64,000 nt of DNA from Anthostomella pinea (Eukaryota > Ascomycota > Sordariomycetes > Xylariales > Xylariaceae): assembly GCA_963556695.1 (NCBI GenBank), contig CAUWAG010000010.1:558001-622000 (forward strand), in the 5' to 3' direction. This document shows, piece after piece, positions 10,101 through 21,973 of this stretch (the stretch's first letter is position 1; each line of letters opens with the position of its first letter). A program made the translations under genes and the position numbers. The notes beneath the pieces are model-generated. The model was not told where the DNA came from. It did not search any database and saw nothing but the letters and a program-made list of their open reading frames with translations.

Positions 10101-10977
10101 TTGCTCTGATCTCGGGGGACCTTGATTGCGTCGAAGAGCCCTGCAAAATGAATGAGAGGCTGACGAGCCAGAGCTTTAGCGGTTCTGTATTTGGTTTTAT
10201 TAGTCTCAACGGCCATATCGACGTATTGCAGGACTAGCGCTCACAAGAAGCGGTACAACTGGGCGATGGTGAGTCAGTAACCCTATTAGAGCTCATTGGG
10301 ACGGAGCATCCCATTTACTAACCTTGGCTGCATTCGCTGCTTTCTGTGTACTTTGACGAAAAGGGGTCAAACTGAGGAGCCTCATCTCAAAGCCTTTCTG
10401 CCCCGTGAACTGCAGTGTACTGAGCTGGTGTAACAAGTCTGCAACGACGCTTACAACATCTGATAGGAGTGTGGCGTCAGCTAGGATGTCATTGATCTCT
10501 AGTCCTAGATAGCTCACATGCACCACGGCTGAAGCCGTACAGCCATAGCTCATCAGTCGACTCACTCAGCTGATCACAGCAGTACTACACTTGCGCGTCA
10601 GACGAAAACTGGCATCCGAATGGCAGAACGGTATCTCTGATGTAGACAAGCACACATACAGCAAAGATCTTGTCGACCTGACCATCGCACCCTGCGCTCG
10701 TCGTGATATCATCGTTGAAGGCGTCGACGGGCTGCTTCTCGATGCCAACGCCGGCTTCGTAGTGCGCCACCTGTTTCACGGGCCTGTCGTCGCGAATGAA
10801 CGTGCCTTGCTTGATCGAGGCCCAGATTCGGTACACATTGCTGTTATTGCCCTCGCGCCGTGTGATGGCTCCATGTGGGTCGTACCACGTCCCGTCGACG
10901 CACACGACGACGCGCTTCACTGGACCTGCTGACATTGTCGTGACGTTTATGGTGTGCCCCGCACGAGGCTGCGGCAC
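7156..10977 (-). CDS. DUF2235 hydrolase-P-loop GTPase fusion protein
   Basis: Eight exons: 10660-10977, 10518-10584, 10319-10459, 9310-10233, 8980-9257, 8727-8920, 8298-8611, 7156-8228; 1,102 residues. A second possible start is ATG 10935 (MSAGPVKR). The N-terminal half is a DUF2235/Tle1-like alpha/beta hydrolase: VCVDGTW (28-31), the nucleophile motif GFSRG with Ser125, and WFIGSHADLGGG (Trp269, His274, Asp276). A Lys/Ser-rich linker follows the motif region and the domain resumes at IIHPSIY. The C-terminal half is a G domain with Walker A GRAGVGKST (from 558) and HDSRG (605-608); the G4 region reads RTMKD (676-680), not a standard NKxD. Hydrophobic helices occur around 840-960. The domains are joined by a 52-bp intron without stop or frame change, so this is one gene. 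The intron between exons 3 and 4 is the least certain. Its function is unknown; lipase-like hydrolysis controlled by nucleotide binding is an inference. Confidence 0.85.
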
Positions 10978-11640
10978 AGGCAGAACGGAGCCTCCAGGGC
11001 TAGATACTGGGGCCTGAGCGAGCTTATGCCGATATTGTCATAATCATCAGGGATGTCAATAGAGTATACTGACTGAAATGGCAGCTTGGTGGCTAAACAG
11101 TCGCAAGGCCAAGGTACGTCGGTGTCTTCGTCTGCGCTTTGCCTTACGATTTGTTCCACACGTGAAGGTAGGAGGTGACTTGAGAAACTGGAAGACATCT
11201 AGAAGAAGAGTATGACAGGGGGCTGCGCGGCTGGAGCTGAACCCCCTCCTGGCCCTCGGCACTTTAAATGAGACAACCGTGTAATCCTACCAAGGCTCCC
11301 CTACTTCTCCATGAAAACGAACACATAAATAACAAAAACAAGACAAATTTTTTCCAAAGAAAACAACTATCAGTTTATACACGTCTATTCAATTTTTATC
11401 ATCAAGTCATGTCTTATTAAAGTCAGTTGGTTGCTATGACTTATTGTGGCTTTCTGCAGCTTACCTGCCCCTCACCCCCCATGCTTGGCGAGGTGTCCTC
11501 GATACGTACATGTACGTAGATAGTAAGTGAAGCACCGCTGTAAGTCGTTGAAGGTGTCTTATTGGTACCATTTCTGTCTACTTGCTGGGTTACTCCTCTC
11601 ACTGAACTGATCAGAGAAAGGTAGGTACACTGAACCCTTA
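10978..11640. other. Upstream region of the DUF2235-GTPase gene
   Basis: An 83-codon minus-strand open frame from ATG 11198 overlaps the first exon in another frame. It could be an upstream exon that splices into the DUF2235 gene, or chance. No homology was recognised. 11280-11640 shows nothing. Confidence 0.35.
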
Positions 11641-11828
11641 TAAGTCTCCGTACACTCCTCATCCACCAAGCGAAAGCGCGTTTATTATAAACGGAATAAG
11701 CACGCTAGGATAAGCATCGAATATGACTTTATAGCTATAAGCTGCTTATTTTTGTCTGCTTATTCTAGTATTTCCAATATTTCACGTGTGATCTGGAATT
11801 CTTCTAACATAGCGCGTACGGAGACTTA
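11641..11828. mobile_element. MITE copy 1 (188 bp, TA target)
   Basis: The terminal inverted repeats start TAAGTCTCCGTAC and end GTACGGAGACTTA. With flanking bases the inverted match is a perfect 19 bp (11635-11653 and 11816-11834). TA is duplicated at 11639-11640 and 11829-11830. The interior has its own inverted words (GGAATAAGCA and GATAAGCA against TGCTTAT and TGCTTATTC), so the element can fold back on itself. There is no coding capacity. A related copy lies at 35045-35234. Confidence 0.88.
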
Positions 11829-11830
11829 TA

Positions 11831-12166
11831 AGGGCTGGGTGTACACACGGCTCGGCAGCGTCAGAGGCCCTGTTTATCTCATCGCGACGCATCATTCCGC
11901 CAGGCTGCCGTTGGTCTGTATAACGGCAACGGACTTGCTAACCTTCGACGGTTTGATTGATGGTTCTCGGTCGATGGAAACTCTAGTCACACATCGTGGT
12001 GGACTCGTTGTGCCCCGTCTATATTGCAATCGCGGTCGGAGAACTCGCAGAGGGTCTTTCTAGTCGACGCCATCCTCCGTCACACATGAATCCAGGTTGA
12101 TCGAATCATTGAACCCAAGAATCCCATAACTACCCTAAGCATGAGTGACCGTGGATTTTCGTCAGA
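11831..12166. other. Intergenic, 3' of the Zn2Cys6 gene
   Basis: Contains the presumed 3' UTR of the minus-strand regulator. No gene is recognised. Confidence 0.5.
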
Positions 12167-14536
12167 TCAGAGAAAGTCGGTGTTATCCAGAGCAAGAGCC
12201 CATTCGCTGTACTCATTACTCGGCGTATCCAGCACTCCAGTGCTCCAACTCTGGTCGAAGTTGCCGAGGAAGTCCTGGATGAACGGGGCGTCAAGCGGCG
12301 CGTTAGACAGCGACTGGTTGCCGTGTGGGGCAGGGCCAGGCGCATTGCCAGACGCCGTGGGCGTGGTAGAAGCACTGTCTGGCCTCGTCTCTGGCCTGAC
12401 CTCACGGTTCACGTTGGCGGCAAACGTCCCCGTCGACGTGACGTATCCGCGCATCGAACCGGAGGAAAGTCCCGCGCTGGTTACCTTCACTTTATCGACG
12501 TCCCTCCGCAGCGAGATCAACCTCTCGTGGAATTCGCGTGCTGGCATGTTTCCGTCATCGACCATTGACTGGAGCAGCGCCCACGAGAGGGTAATCGCGT
12601 CATTATCGGCATCGTTCGTCCGTAATGCGTCCGACATCATCAGAACAACCACAGACGAGAAGATGTAATGGGCGTCAAAGTAGCCAAATGTCGCGACGTT
12701 TCCGTCTGCCCATAGTTGTCCTAGAAGGTTGGCCGAGGCCCGAGCGGCGTAGATGCAGGCCTCACTCAGTGCGACTGTCATGGCTGACAGCGGTTTGTTC
12801 GGCTGCCCCGAACCAAGTGTCTGGTTGAACTTGACATGGTAGTTGAAGACATGAAGCAGCACAGGCCGCGTAGTAAGGATGATGCACTTTGGTAAGTCAG
12901 CCTCGCTAATTGGCAATATATATATCTGGAGCTCTTACCTGATTGAAATGCAGTCGTAAAGACGCCACAGAGCGTGATCCATATGAGGGGAATTGATTGT
13001 GATCCAGCTTCAGCTCGTGAGGCAACTCGGTTTCCCACTGCTTGAGGTTATTCAGGATCGTATGAACATTGCGCACAAAGTCCTTTGTACGTTGGGTTTC
13101 GGCCCCGTAGATGAGGGTTAGTATCGACCCGGTGATCCGAGATAGTTTGATGTTGGCGATGAGCTGTGTAGGGTCAACGAAGTCGTCTGCCTCTTCTGCC
13201 AAAAGACCTTCACACGAAGGTAAGGGAACATCGATGTCTTCGTCTCGGATCATAGCTGCGTGACCAAGCTTCGAACTGCATAACCGGTCGAAGGTGTAAA
13301 CAGTCCACCAAACCCTCCTTCGATTCTCAATATCTGCCGCGTGGATGCTGGGGTCGTATGAGATATTTCGATGTAGGCCAAGAGTTACGCTGAGCCGAAG
13401 CGCAAGGCCAGCATACGTATATGCCGTGTTGCGACGGTTTAGGGCATGTGAGTAGAATGACTGTCTTGGTCAACTCCGGTCGGGGCATACATCTGCTAGG
13501 GCTGCTTACTAGTAATAGTATTGTCTCAATGTAGTCGACATCGGGTTCTTCGTAGTGTTCCTGGAACAGAGACACAGCTTGCATGAAGAATTTGGTTCCA
13601 GGCACTTTCCGTTCGCCTCCTTCGGTAGATCCAGTCCTCTTCAGATACAGCTCGCCTAGTGCCAGCACTACGAAAACACGGCATAGCGATACTTGATCTG
13701 CTTGCTCTGGATCTTGGTAGATGTCGTCGACCTTGTCAAAGAATGACTTCTTCCGAAGCAAGTGGTAGTCTTGACCAACAAAACGGATAACGACTTGTAT
13801 GAGCACCTGAGCATAAGCACGACTGGGTAGCGTGTATGGCGCGTCGATGGAGCGCAGCAGATTTGGGTGCTTGACCATTGGCACCACATACGCCGACTTT
13901 CCCAGCTCACCGTTGCGGGCATTGGAGCCGAGACGGTTAGCAAACGCCGTGCAGGCAGCGCCCCCAACATAGACAGGTCGAGACGACATGCCATCATTCT
14001 CGGTCAAGACGCGGTCTTCAAGTAGCGGGTTGGCGACATCAGCGGTCGCTTCGTCTTCTTCGCCCGTCTCGTCACTGGCATTACTGTCCAGCAGATTGGC
14101 CGTCTGTTCAGTCCCCGCGGGGCTTGCAAGCGGAGGCATAGAAACGCCAGTTAACGGCCCTGCTTTCTTGAGCTCGGCGTTTTCCGTCTCAAGCTTCTCG
14201 ATGTAGCTGCGATGGTGATATCAGCCTTGAAGCACGTTCAGGACAAATTGCGCTGGCTGTGAGAAGACACCCACCTCTCCAGTACTGTCACCTTTCTTTC
14301 GCGGTTGGGATATGTGCATTCATCGCCGTTCCCTGACCGCACACAGCCTCGACACGGCTTCTCACCTGTGCATTTAGTCTTTTGCGTGTGACAGCGACTT
14401 TAAACGTGAGTAAGCGATGTATGGCAATGATAAGAGTCCCCTTCACTCACTTGCACGCGACATAGCTCCGTCTAGGCCGCTTCGCTGGTCTTGGAGAGGG
14501 GGTGGGATCGTCGCCGTCACCTCCGGACAGAGGCAT
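12167..14536 (-). CDS. Zn(II)2Cys6 fungal-specific transcription factor
   Basis: Five exons: 14451-14536, 14275-14397, 13510-14206, 12939-13460, 12167-12886; 715 residues. The binuclear zinc cluster is complete only after splicing the first intron: CNRCHTQKTKC then CRGC and a last Cys, giving Cys28, 31, 38, 44, 47 and 56 (C-x2-C-x6-C-x5-C-x2-C-x8-C). A short coiled-coil-like stretch follows (SYIEKLETENAELKK), then the fungal_trans middle region with HALNRRNTAY and RRRVWWTVYTFDR. It is a nuclear DNA-binding activator or repressor, expected to bind CGG triplets. It lies next to the MFS transporter, 5-oxoprolinase and aminotransferase genes, so it is a candidate pathway regulator; this is inferred from position only. 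Confidence 0.93.
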
Positions 14537-15230
14537 GATGGGCTAGGAGCATTGCTCAAGGAGCAGCGTGTATGGAAGAACACTTCGAGTACGTGCTGAA
14601 GTATGTGATTCAGACCGCTGTCAACCCGCTTGAGCTGAGAAGACGAGTCGCAATGATGAGATGTCACAAGGTGAGGCGGGATTTGGGGAAGCCCACTGGC
14701 CCACTGCTTTGATGCCGCTACCCGTATATAGGTAGTGGCACTGGAGCACCAGGCAGACCCAGTCACCCAGATGCCCCCCAAACTAGCACTAAGTAGTTAG
14801 CCGATAGCGGTTGATAAGGTATCCTTATCCAGATCCACCCCTGGCTCTACAGTAGGCAGCCTACCAGTTCTCAGGGTCTTTGATCAATGCTCCCCCCCTA
14901 GCCACCCTGTTATCAACAACCCGTCAGCGGAATTGACCATGTTGGCATATACCTTACATATATGCCCACCTGCTGGCCTCACACGACGGAGCCAGCTGTA
15001 CGGTCGACTGTGGCTCAAGAATGATAGGGTACGTACGTAGATAGCCACAGCGCTATAAGTCAGGGGTAAACTACTATCAACTTGGATGTAGATGCAAGGG
15101 TGTAGGTACATCGAAATGACAGAATATCTGCATCATCATATTAAATCCCCATACGCTCTGGTCTTCGCAAACAAGCTGCTACTCCATAGTCTACATACCA
15201 CCCTCCGCTCGATTCTCTCGAAGTGCTATC
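14537..15230. other. Promoter region of the Zn2Cys6 gene
   Basis: About 690 bp between the regulator start and the stop of the MFS gene. No ORF of interest and no repeat was recognised. Confidence 0.5.
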
Positions 15231-17036
15231 CTACAAGCTATACTTGAAGTGAACATCATAGTCACCCTCCTCGGGGCGTTCGGGCAGGGGGGTTCCAGCC
15301 TCCTCCGCGGCCCTGATCTTGGCCTCGCGTTTCTTGTTGACCATGTGCATGCCAACCATTAGGGACGCGACCATGACCAGAGCGACAGCAGCCAGACCCA
15401 TAGAGATGGAAAGGCCCTTGATGTACCTCGGGCTGTCCGCCGATGTGAATATTTGACCGACTGCCACTCCTGCGGTATTTCCCAGCGTGAGCGTGCCTCC
15501 CACCATCGTAGCACGCTTGAAGTGTTGGGCGACGTTGTCGCTGAGCCACATAATGCTCATTCCTGTGGTGGGGTAGATACCCATGACGGTGACTGGAAGA
15601 CACTCTGTTAGTCCCAGGAGACGCGACTCGCGCCTTGCAAATGGGCAACTCACTGAAGCAGGCGAAATATCGCACTCCCAGATTCTCGACTGAGATCAAC
15701 ATGGCATAGCCAACAATCAGGCAGAGAAGGGGCCCACCAATCCAATAACCGCGGTTGGCCGTCTTGTCCGACATGTATGCCGTGAACCCGAACGTGAGCA
15801 GACCCCAGAAGTAGATTGGCACAGTCAGGAGGTTCGCGTTAATCGAGGTGTATCCAAGCCCCTTGATGATCGCAGGCAAGAAAGTCGTGAAACCATAGAG
15901 GGAAATGTCGACGGAGAACTGGAAGATCCAACTGTTTTAAGGTTAGTCAACACTCATCCCAGCGGATGTAAGCGCACGTTACTCACAAGGCGAAGAATTT
16001 GGGATCAGTGAGCGCAGCTCGAACGGATTTCCAGCTGAACTCCTCGTCGTGTCCCCAATGGGGGTTCAATTCATATCGCAGCTTCATCAACTCTTTCTCC
16101 TCTGGTGTAAGAAACCAAGCGGTGGTTGGGGTGTCGGGAAATAGGAAGAAGAACGCTGGGGAGACCAGAATGGTGATGATCCCTTCGATGATGAAGAGAG
16201 ATCGCCAGGTCGAGAAGTAAGTACCCGTATGAATTCGAGTGAGGGCGAAAGCGAAGATGCCGCCGAAGGCACTGGCGAGAGCAGAGAATGCGAAGATGAC
16301 TGCTGATCTGTGTAGTCACGATTAGTGGTGGCACTTCGTGACTTGCGAGAGGGTCTATTACCTCTTGCCCCTTTCCGACTTCTTGTAGATCAAACCGATG
16401 TATACGTTAATGCAGGGAATGAGTCCAGCTTCGAAGAATCCGATCAGCATTCTGCAGGCATAGAGTCCTTGCCAGTTCTCGATGAAGGCAGTACACAGGC
16501 ACACCATGCCCCTATTACGTGTCATTAGCCAGGGTCCAAGTGTAACGCGGTAATATTGCTTCACGTACCAGCAGAAGCAGCAGCCTGTCAGTAAGTACTT
16601 GGGGCCAATGATCTTCAGGAGCACGGCAACTGGACCTTCGAACGGCACATAAGTTGCGTAGAGAAGAGTAACTGCAGTTCCGTACTGGTTGCCAACGAGT
16701 CCAGTGTCTTCGGGCAAACCAGCAATATTTGCGTTTCCAATGTTGCTCCTACATTTATGTTAGTACTGCGTCGTGCGCTTGCATATGCCGAGTGCACTGG
16801 CCTGTCCAAGTTTGCCAACATGTAAAGGATACCGAGGAGTCCGACAGCATAGAACTAGCGGTATCGTGAGCATTGAACATTTCCTGACCACAGAACATGC
16901 AACTTACATCGAACTTCCGCATCATCTTGGCCTCCTTCGCCGGATCGATCATGGCAAGAGCCTCTCCATTGCTCGTCTGGACCCCCGTGACAGTGTCAAG
17001 CTCGGGTGCCGTGCCTTTCTCCATGGTCTTCTCCAT
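15231..17036 (-). CDS. MFS transporter, anion:cation symporter (allantoate permease-like) family
   Basis: Seven exons: 16908-17036, 16802-16854, 16569-16748, 16362-16511, 15987-16307, 15654-15931, 15231-15592; 490 residues. It is a plasma-membrane permease of the Dal5/Tna1 type that imports small organic anions with protons. Family marks are LDRSNIGNA in the first helix region, CRMLIGFFEAG, and the PDTPTTAWFLTPEE loop between the two halves; about 12 membrane segments are expected. The frame at LDR/SNIGNA requires an intron with a GC donor (AG|GCCAGT, 16749-16801). It is divergent from the 5-oxoprolinase gene with 738 bp between, which suggests a shared promoter and that the substrate may be 5-oxoproline or a related acid. 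The substrate is inferred. Confidence 0.92.
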
Positions 17037-17774
17037 GACTGATTATTCAAACTGTGGTAGAAGACTATGCAACAAAGATGTTCACAATGGAAGATGAATT
17101 GTGCGAGAATATGGTCCAAGACTGGATATCATCTTCAGCTCGTCGCGTCCATCACGTCCTTAAAGGCTGATTGACAAGGCTACCTGGTTCTGGAACTTCT
17201 GGCCACCAGGATGACAAGGCACCGGCGATACGCATGGTGGAGCCTATCATGGCTATCAGGAGTACATGGCAACTATCGAAAGCAGGGTCAGCGATACGTT
17301 GTCTTACTCCTGTCATACGATTCATAAACCTGACACCTCGGACCCTAGTTCATGATATGGGCGGGGCCCCAGATTTGTGATCGGGTTGAGTAATCGCGCC
17401 GAGGCAAGGCCCCTATCTCGCTCGGTGTGGGCCCGGCACCCACAACCGCCCTATCTGGCTTGCGACCTGCGACCGGCTTGATAACAAACCACCGATCGCG
17501 TCCTTGCCGACAGTCCGGGATAAGCACGCAACGTACCGCGCGCAATGGCCGTTGCATGGTGACCAGTAAGCGTCGGCTCGGTGCCTGTGGTATCGCGGGG
17601 CGTCTGGGGAGACCACTCCTGGTGTCAGGATACCGGTAGTGCCCCAACGACTTCCGGCTCAGGGGGCCGACGATGTTAACAAAGATGTACGTACTTAAGA
17701 GCTCAAGTCTCTGTGAGACATGATGAGGTTGTAGTATCAATTTGCAAAGACCTTGACCATATCACTCATCAACC
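17037..17774. other. Divergent promoter between MFS and 5-oxoprolinase genes
   Basis: About 740 bp separate the two start codons. It contains many CGG/CCG triplets (for example around 17400-17470 and 17630-17675) of the kind bound by Zn2Cys6 regulators, but no clear paired site repeated on both sides was found by eye. Confidence 0.5.
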
Positions 17775-20700
17775 ATGCCGTCAATCGCAGAAGAAGGAAT
17801 CAGAATCGCTATTGACCGGGGTGGGACATTTTGCGACTTGTAAGTTTGCCTCAAGAGGCCGAGCTTGGTATCGGCCGCATCTCATCCCGTGTGCTTCTCT
17901 AACACTTCCAAATAGCTGGGCTCACCTGCCAGGTCAAAAAGATGATATTGTCTTCAAACTGCTGTCCGTTTGCCCAGGTGAGTACGACGATGCGCCGACA
18001 GAAGGAATCAGACAGATCCTGGAACGGGCGACGGGAAAGTCCATTCCCAGGGGCACCCTGCTGGATATCACCCCAGTCGAGAGTATTCGCATGGGCACCA
18101 CAGTAGCCACCAATGCGCTGCTGGAACGGAAAGGCGAAAGAACAGCTTTGTTGATCACCAAGGGCTTCCGTGATCTTCTACTCATCGGCAACCAATCACG
18201 CCCAAAACTGTTCGACCTCGCGGTACGGAAACTGGACAAGCTCTACGAGACAGTCGTTGAAGTCGATGAGCGAGTCACTGTTGAGGGGTTCTCAGAGGAC
18301 CCCGAGCCTCAACCGATCGATGTGGAAAGCGATCCAGCATTGATCAAGGGCTTGACGGGTGAACCCCTACGCATCCTCAAGAAACCAGATCTGGAGCTTG
18401 TGAAAGCTAGCCTCAAGCAAGTATGGGACGACGGATACCGCAGTTTGGCTGTCGCTCTCATGCACTCTTACAACTACCCAGACCACGAGCTAGCGATCGG
18501 TGAGGTCGCTCGAGAGATGGGCTTCAAGGTCTCTCTCTCCTCGCAACTCCAGAGCATGATCAAGATAGTGCCTCGAGCGCAATCTTCAGTCGCCGACGCC
18601 TACCTAACACCCATCACCGCCAACTACCTCGACCAGTTCAGAAAGGGGTTCAAGGGAGAACTCAGCGACGAGAGCTCCAACAAGCTCCTGCTGTCACAGT
18701 CACATGGCGGTTTGGTCAAGTACACGGAGTTCAGCGGTCTGAGCGCCATCCTTTCCGGACCTGCTGGCGGTGTCGTCGGATATGCGAAGACCTGCTACGA
18801 CCCGTCCGAGGGAACTCCCGTCCTGGGTTTCGACATGGGAGGTACGAGTACGGACGTCTCTCGATACGGTGGTGCTTTGGAGCACGTCTTTGAGAGTACC
18901 ACGGCCGAAGTCTCGATACAGAGCCCGCAGCTCGACGTGAACACTGTGGCCGCAGGTGGTGGTTCGATATTGTTCTGGAGCAACGGCCTCTTCAAGGTCG
19001 GACCAGAGTCAGCCGGCGCATTCCCGGGCCCAGCCTGCTACGGCAATGGCGGACCATTGACTATCACAGACGCCAACTGTTTCTTGGGTCGCATCCTACC
19101 CGACAGCTTCCCGCGCAAACTCGACCTCGACAAAGTCAAGAAGGAGTTCCTGAAGCTCACGGACATGGTCAACGCAGAGAAGCACGGCGATGACCGTCTC
19201 ACTTCAGAAGAGGTGGCCATGGGTTTCATCGAGGTCGCCAACGCGACAATGGCGAGACCCATCCGCACTCTGAGTGAAGGCAGGGGATTCGAGACGGGCG
19301 CACACAACCTTGCATGCTTTGGGGGCGCTGGTGGCCAGCACGCGGTCGCGATCGCGCGCGATCTGGGCATTCGACGTGTCCTGATCCATCGGCTGTCCAG
19401 TATTCTCTCGGCCTTCGGTATGGCTCTGGCAGACATCGTAGTTGAGAAGCAGGAACCAGAGTCCACGGCGTACGATGCCGAGTCCAGCGCTCGCATTGAC
19501 GAGCGCTTCAAGTCAATGTCAGCCAAAGCCACCACGGAACTGGAAGCGCAGGGCATCCCGTCGCATCGTGTCGAACACGAGTGTTTCCTCAACATGCGAT
19601 ACAAGGGTAGCGACACTGCGCTCATGATCGCGAAGCCAGAAAACGGCGACTTTGCTACTGCGTTCGGAGAGCGCCACCATCGGGAGTTCGGCTTCAGCCA
19701 ACCGCGCGACATTCTGGTCGACGATGTCCGTGTTCGCAGTGTTGGCAAGGCGATGGATGTGCCCATCTCCAGCGCCTTTGACCAGCTCGACGATGCTGAC
19801 AATTTTCCCGTCATTGAGTCCTCGGCCGCAAAATCGAGTCAGAAGATCTACTTCCAAACCTCCGGCTGGACTGACACGGCTATCTTCCACATCAACGACA
19901 TTCCCAAGAAGTCGAGGATACGGGGTCCTGCAGTCGCCGTTGATGCTACTCAGACCATCATCATTGAGGAGGATGCTGAGGCGCTTGTGTTGGATGAGCA
20001 TATAGTCCTCGACCTTGTCAGGACGAAACACAAGGCCATCGGGACTGAGGAGATCGACCCCATCCAGCTTTCAGTCTTTGGACATCGATTCATGTCTGTC
20101 GCAGAACAGGTGAGTCAATTCACGACTTCCACGACGGCTGTTCGCAGCGTACTGACTTTTCACAGATGGGCAGAACTCTGCAGAAGACATCAATCTCCAC
20201 GAACATCAAGGAGCGTCTCGACTACTCCTGCGCTATATTCTCGGCTGATGGCGGGCTTGTCGCCAACGCTCCGCACATTCCCGGCCACTTGGGCTCCATG
20301 AGCACAGCGATCAGGTATCAGGCCGACAAGTACGCGCCAAATGGACTCAAGCCTGGTGATGTGGTCCTCTCGAACCACCCCTGCTCAGGCGGAACCCATC
20401 TGCCGGATCTGACTGTCACGACGCCTGTGTTCAATGACAACGAGAACCCAACGGAAATCCTGTTCTTCGCTGCCAACCGAGGTCAGTTACTCAAGCTTCC
20501 AATTGCCAATTCATGCTAAGATCAGTTCCAGGTCACCACGCAGACATCGGTGGCATACTGGCTGGTTCCATGCCTCCCAACTCGACCGAGTTGTGGCAAG
20601 AAGGCGCGGCGATTGAGTCCTTCAAAATGGTCAAAGAGGGCGTCTTTGATGAAGAGGGTCTCATCGAGGAGCTGTACGTCAAGCCGGGTCAGCACCCTGG

Positions 20701-21973
20701 CTGCAGCGGCACAAGAACCCTGAAGGACAACATTGCCGACTTGAAGGCCTCAGTTGCTGCCAACAACCGTGGTATCCACCTGATCCAGGCGCTCGTGAAG
20801 GAGTACACTTGGCCCGTCGTCAAATTCTACATGCAAGCCATCCAGAAGAACGCGGAGGAGAGTGTGCGGACCCTACTCAAGGGCTTCAGCAAGCGTTTCA
20901 AGGGACACTCGCTCAAGGCGGTCGATCACCTAGATGACGGAACTCCATTGGCCCTCACAGTCACCATCAACGGAGAAGACGGATCAGCCAAGTTCGACTT
21001 CACAGGCACTGGCCCCGAAGCCTTCAACAACCTCGTGAGTAACGCGCAAGCTATATGAAAAGCACGCACTGACATTCGACAGAACACCCCATCCGCAGTC
21101 ATGTTCTCGGGCATCATCTACTGCCTGCGCTGCATGGTCTCATCCGAGATCCCCCTGAACCAGGGCTGCCTAGCCCCCATCGAAGTCTACTGCCCGCCCA
21201 ACACCATCCTCTCCCCCAGTCTCAAGGCAGCGACCGTCGGCTCCAACGTCGAGACTTCCCAGCGCATCGTCGATCTGATCTTCAAGGCGTTCCGCGCCGC
21301 GGCGGCTAGCCAGGGCACGTGCAACAACCTGACCTTCGGCTACGGCGGCACCGACGATAACGGCAACATCACCAAGGGCTTCGGGTACTACGAGACCATC
21401 GCCGGCGGCGCTGGAGCCGGTCCGACCTGGGACGGGCAGTCGGGTGTCCACACGAACATCACCAACACGCGCATCACTGACCCGGAGGTGTTTGAGAAGC
21501 GCTATCCCGTGATCCTGCGCGAATTCTCCATCCGCAAGGGCAGCGGTGGCGCGGGACGCAGACGCGGCGGCGACGGCTGCGTGAGAGACATCGAACTGCG
21601 GCTGCCCATGCAGGTCAGCATCCTGTCGGAGCGGCGCGTGATACCGCCCTACGGCATGGCCGGGGGCGGCGAGGGCGGCCGGGGCGTCAACCTCTGGATC
21701 CGCACGGATCCCGAGGACGGGTTCACGCGGACGATCAGTCTGGGCGGCAGGGCCACGACGATGATGAATGTCGGCGATCGCGTCATCATCCAGACGCCTG
21801 GCGGCGGCGGGTACGGCGTCGACCCGGACGCGGAGAAGGAGTTTATCCCCGAGGAGGAGCTGCAACAGCAGCAGAGCGCGACGAATGGGTCGTCTAATGG
21901 GTATAAGGCTAGTGCGGTGTTCAGGGCGAACGGCAGTGTTAGCGAGAGGGATGCTATGGGGTCGTCGCAATGA
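17775..21973 (+). CDS. 5-oxoprolinase (ATP-dependent), HyuA-HyuB fused type
   Basis: Five exons: 17775-17839, 17916-20109, 20166-20481, 20532-21034, 21083-21973; 1,322 residues, the normal size of eukaryotic 5-oxoprolinases. The enzyme uses ATP to open 5-oxo-L-proline to L-glutamate in the cytosol, in glutathione turnover. The N-terminal hydantoinase A part starts with IDRGGTF and has [27 protein letters not shown] and [15 protein letters not shown]. The hydantoinase B part follows from about residue 755, with [14 protein letters not shown] and RGHHADIGG. The C-terminal tail is Gln/Ser-rich and probably disordered. A hydantoinase with another lactam substrate is possible, but the fused layout favours 5-oxoprolinase. 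Next door are a carboxylate permease and an aspartate aminotransferase, which would export glutamate nitrogen. Confidence 0.93.

Noticed and set aside
19038..19814. 258-codon minus-strand frame inside the 5-oxoprolinase gene
   Set aside because: Ser/Arg-rich shadow of a conserved coding region.
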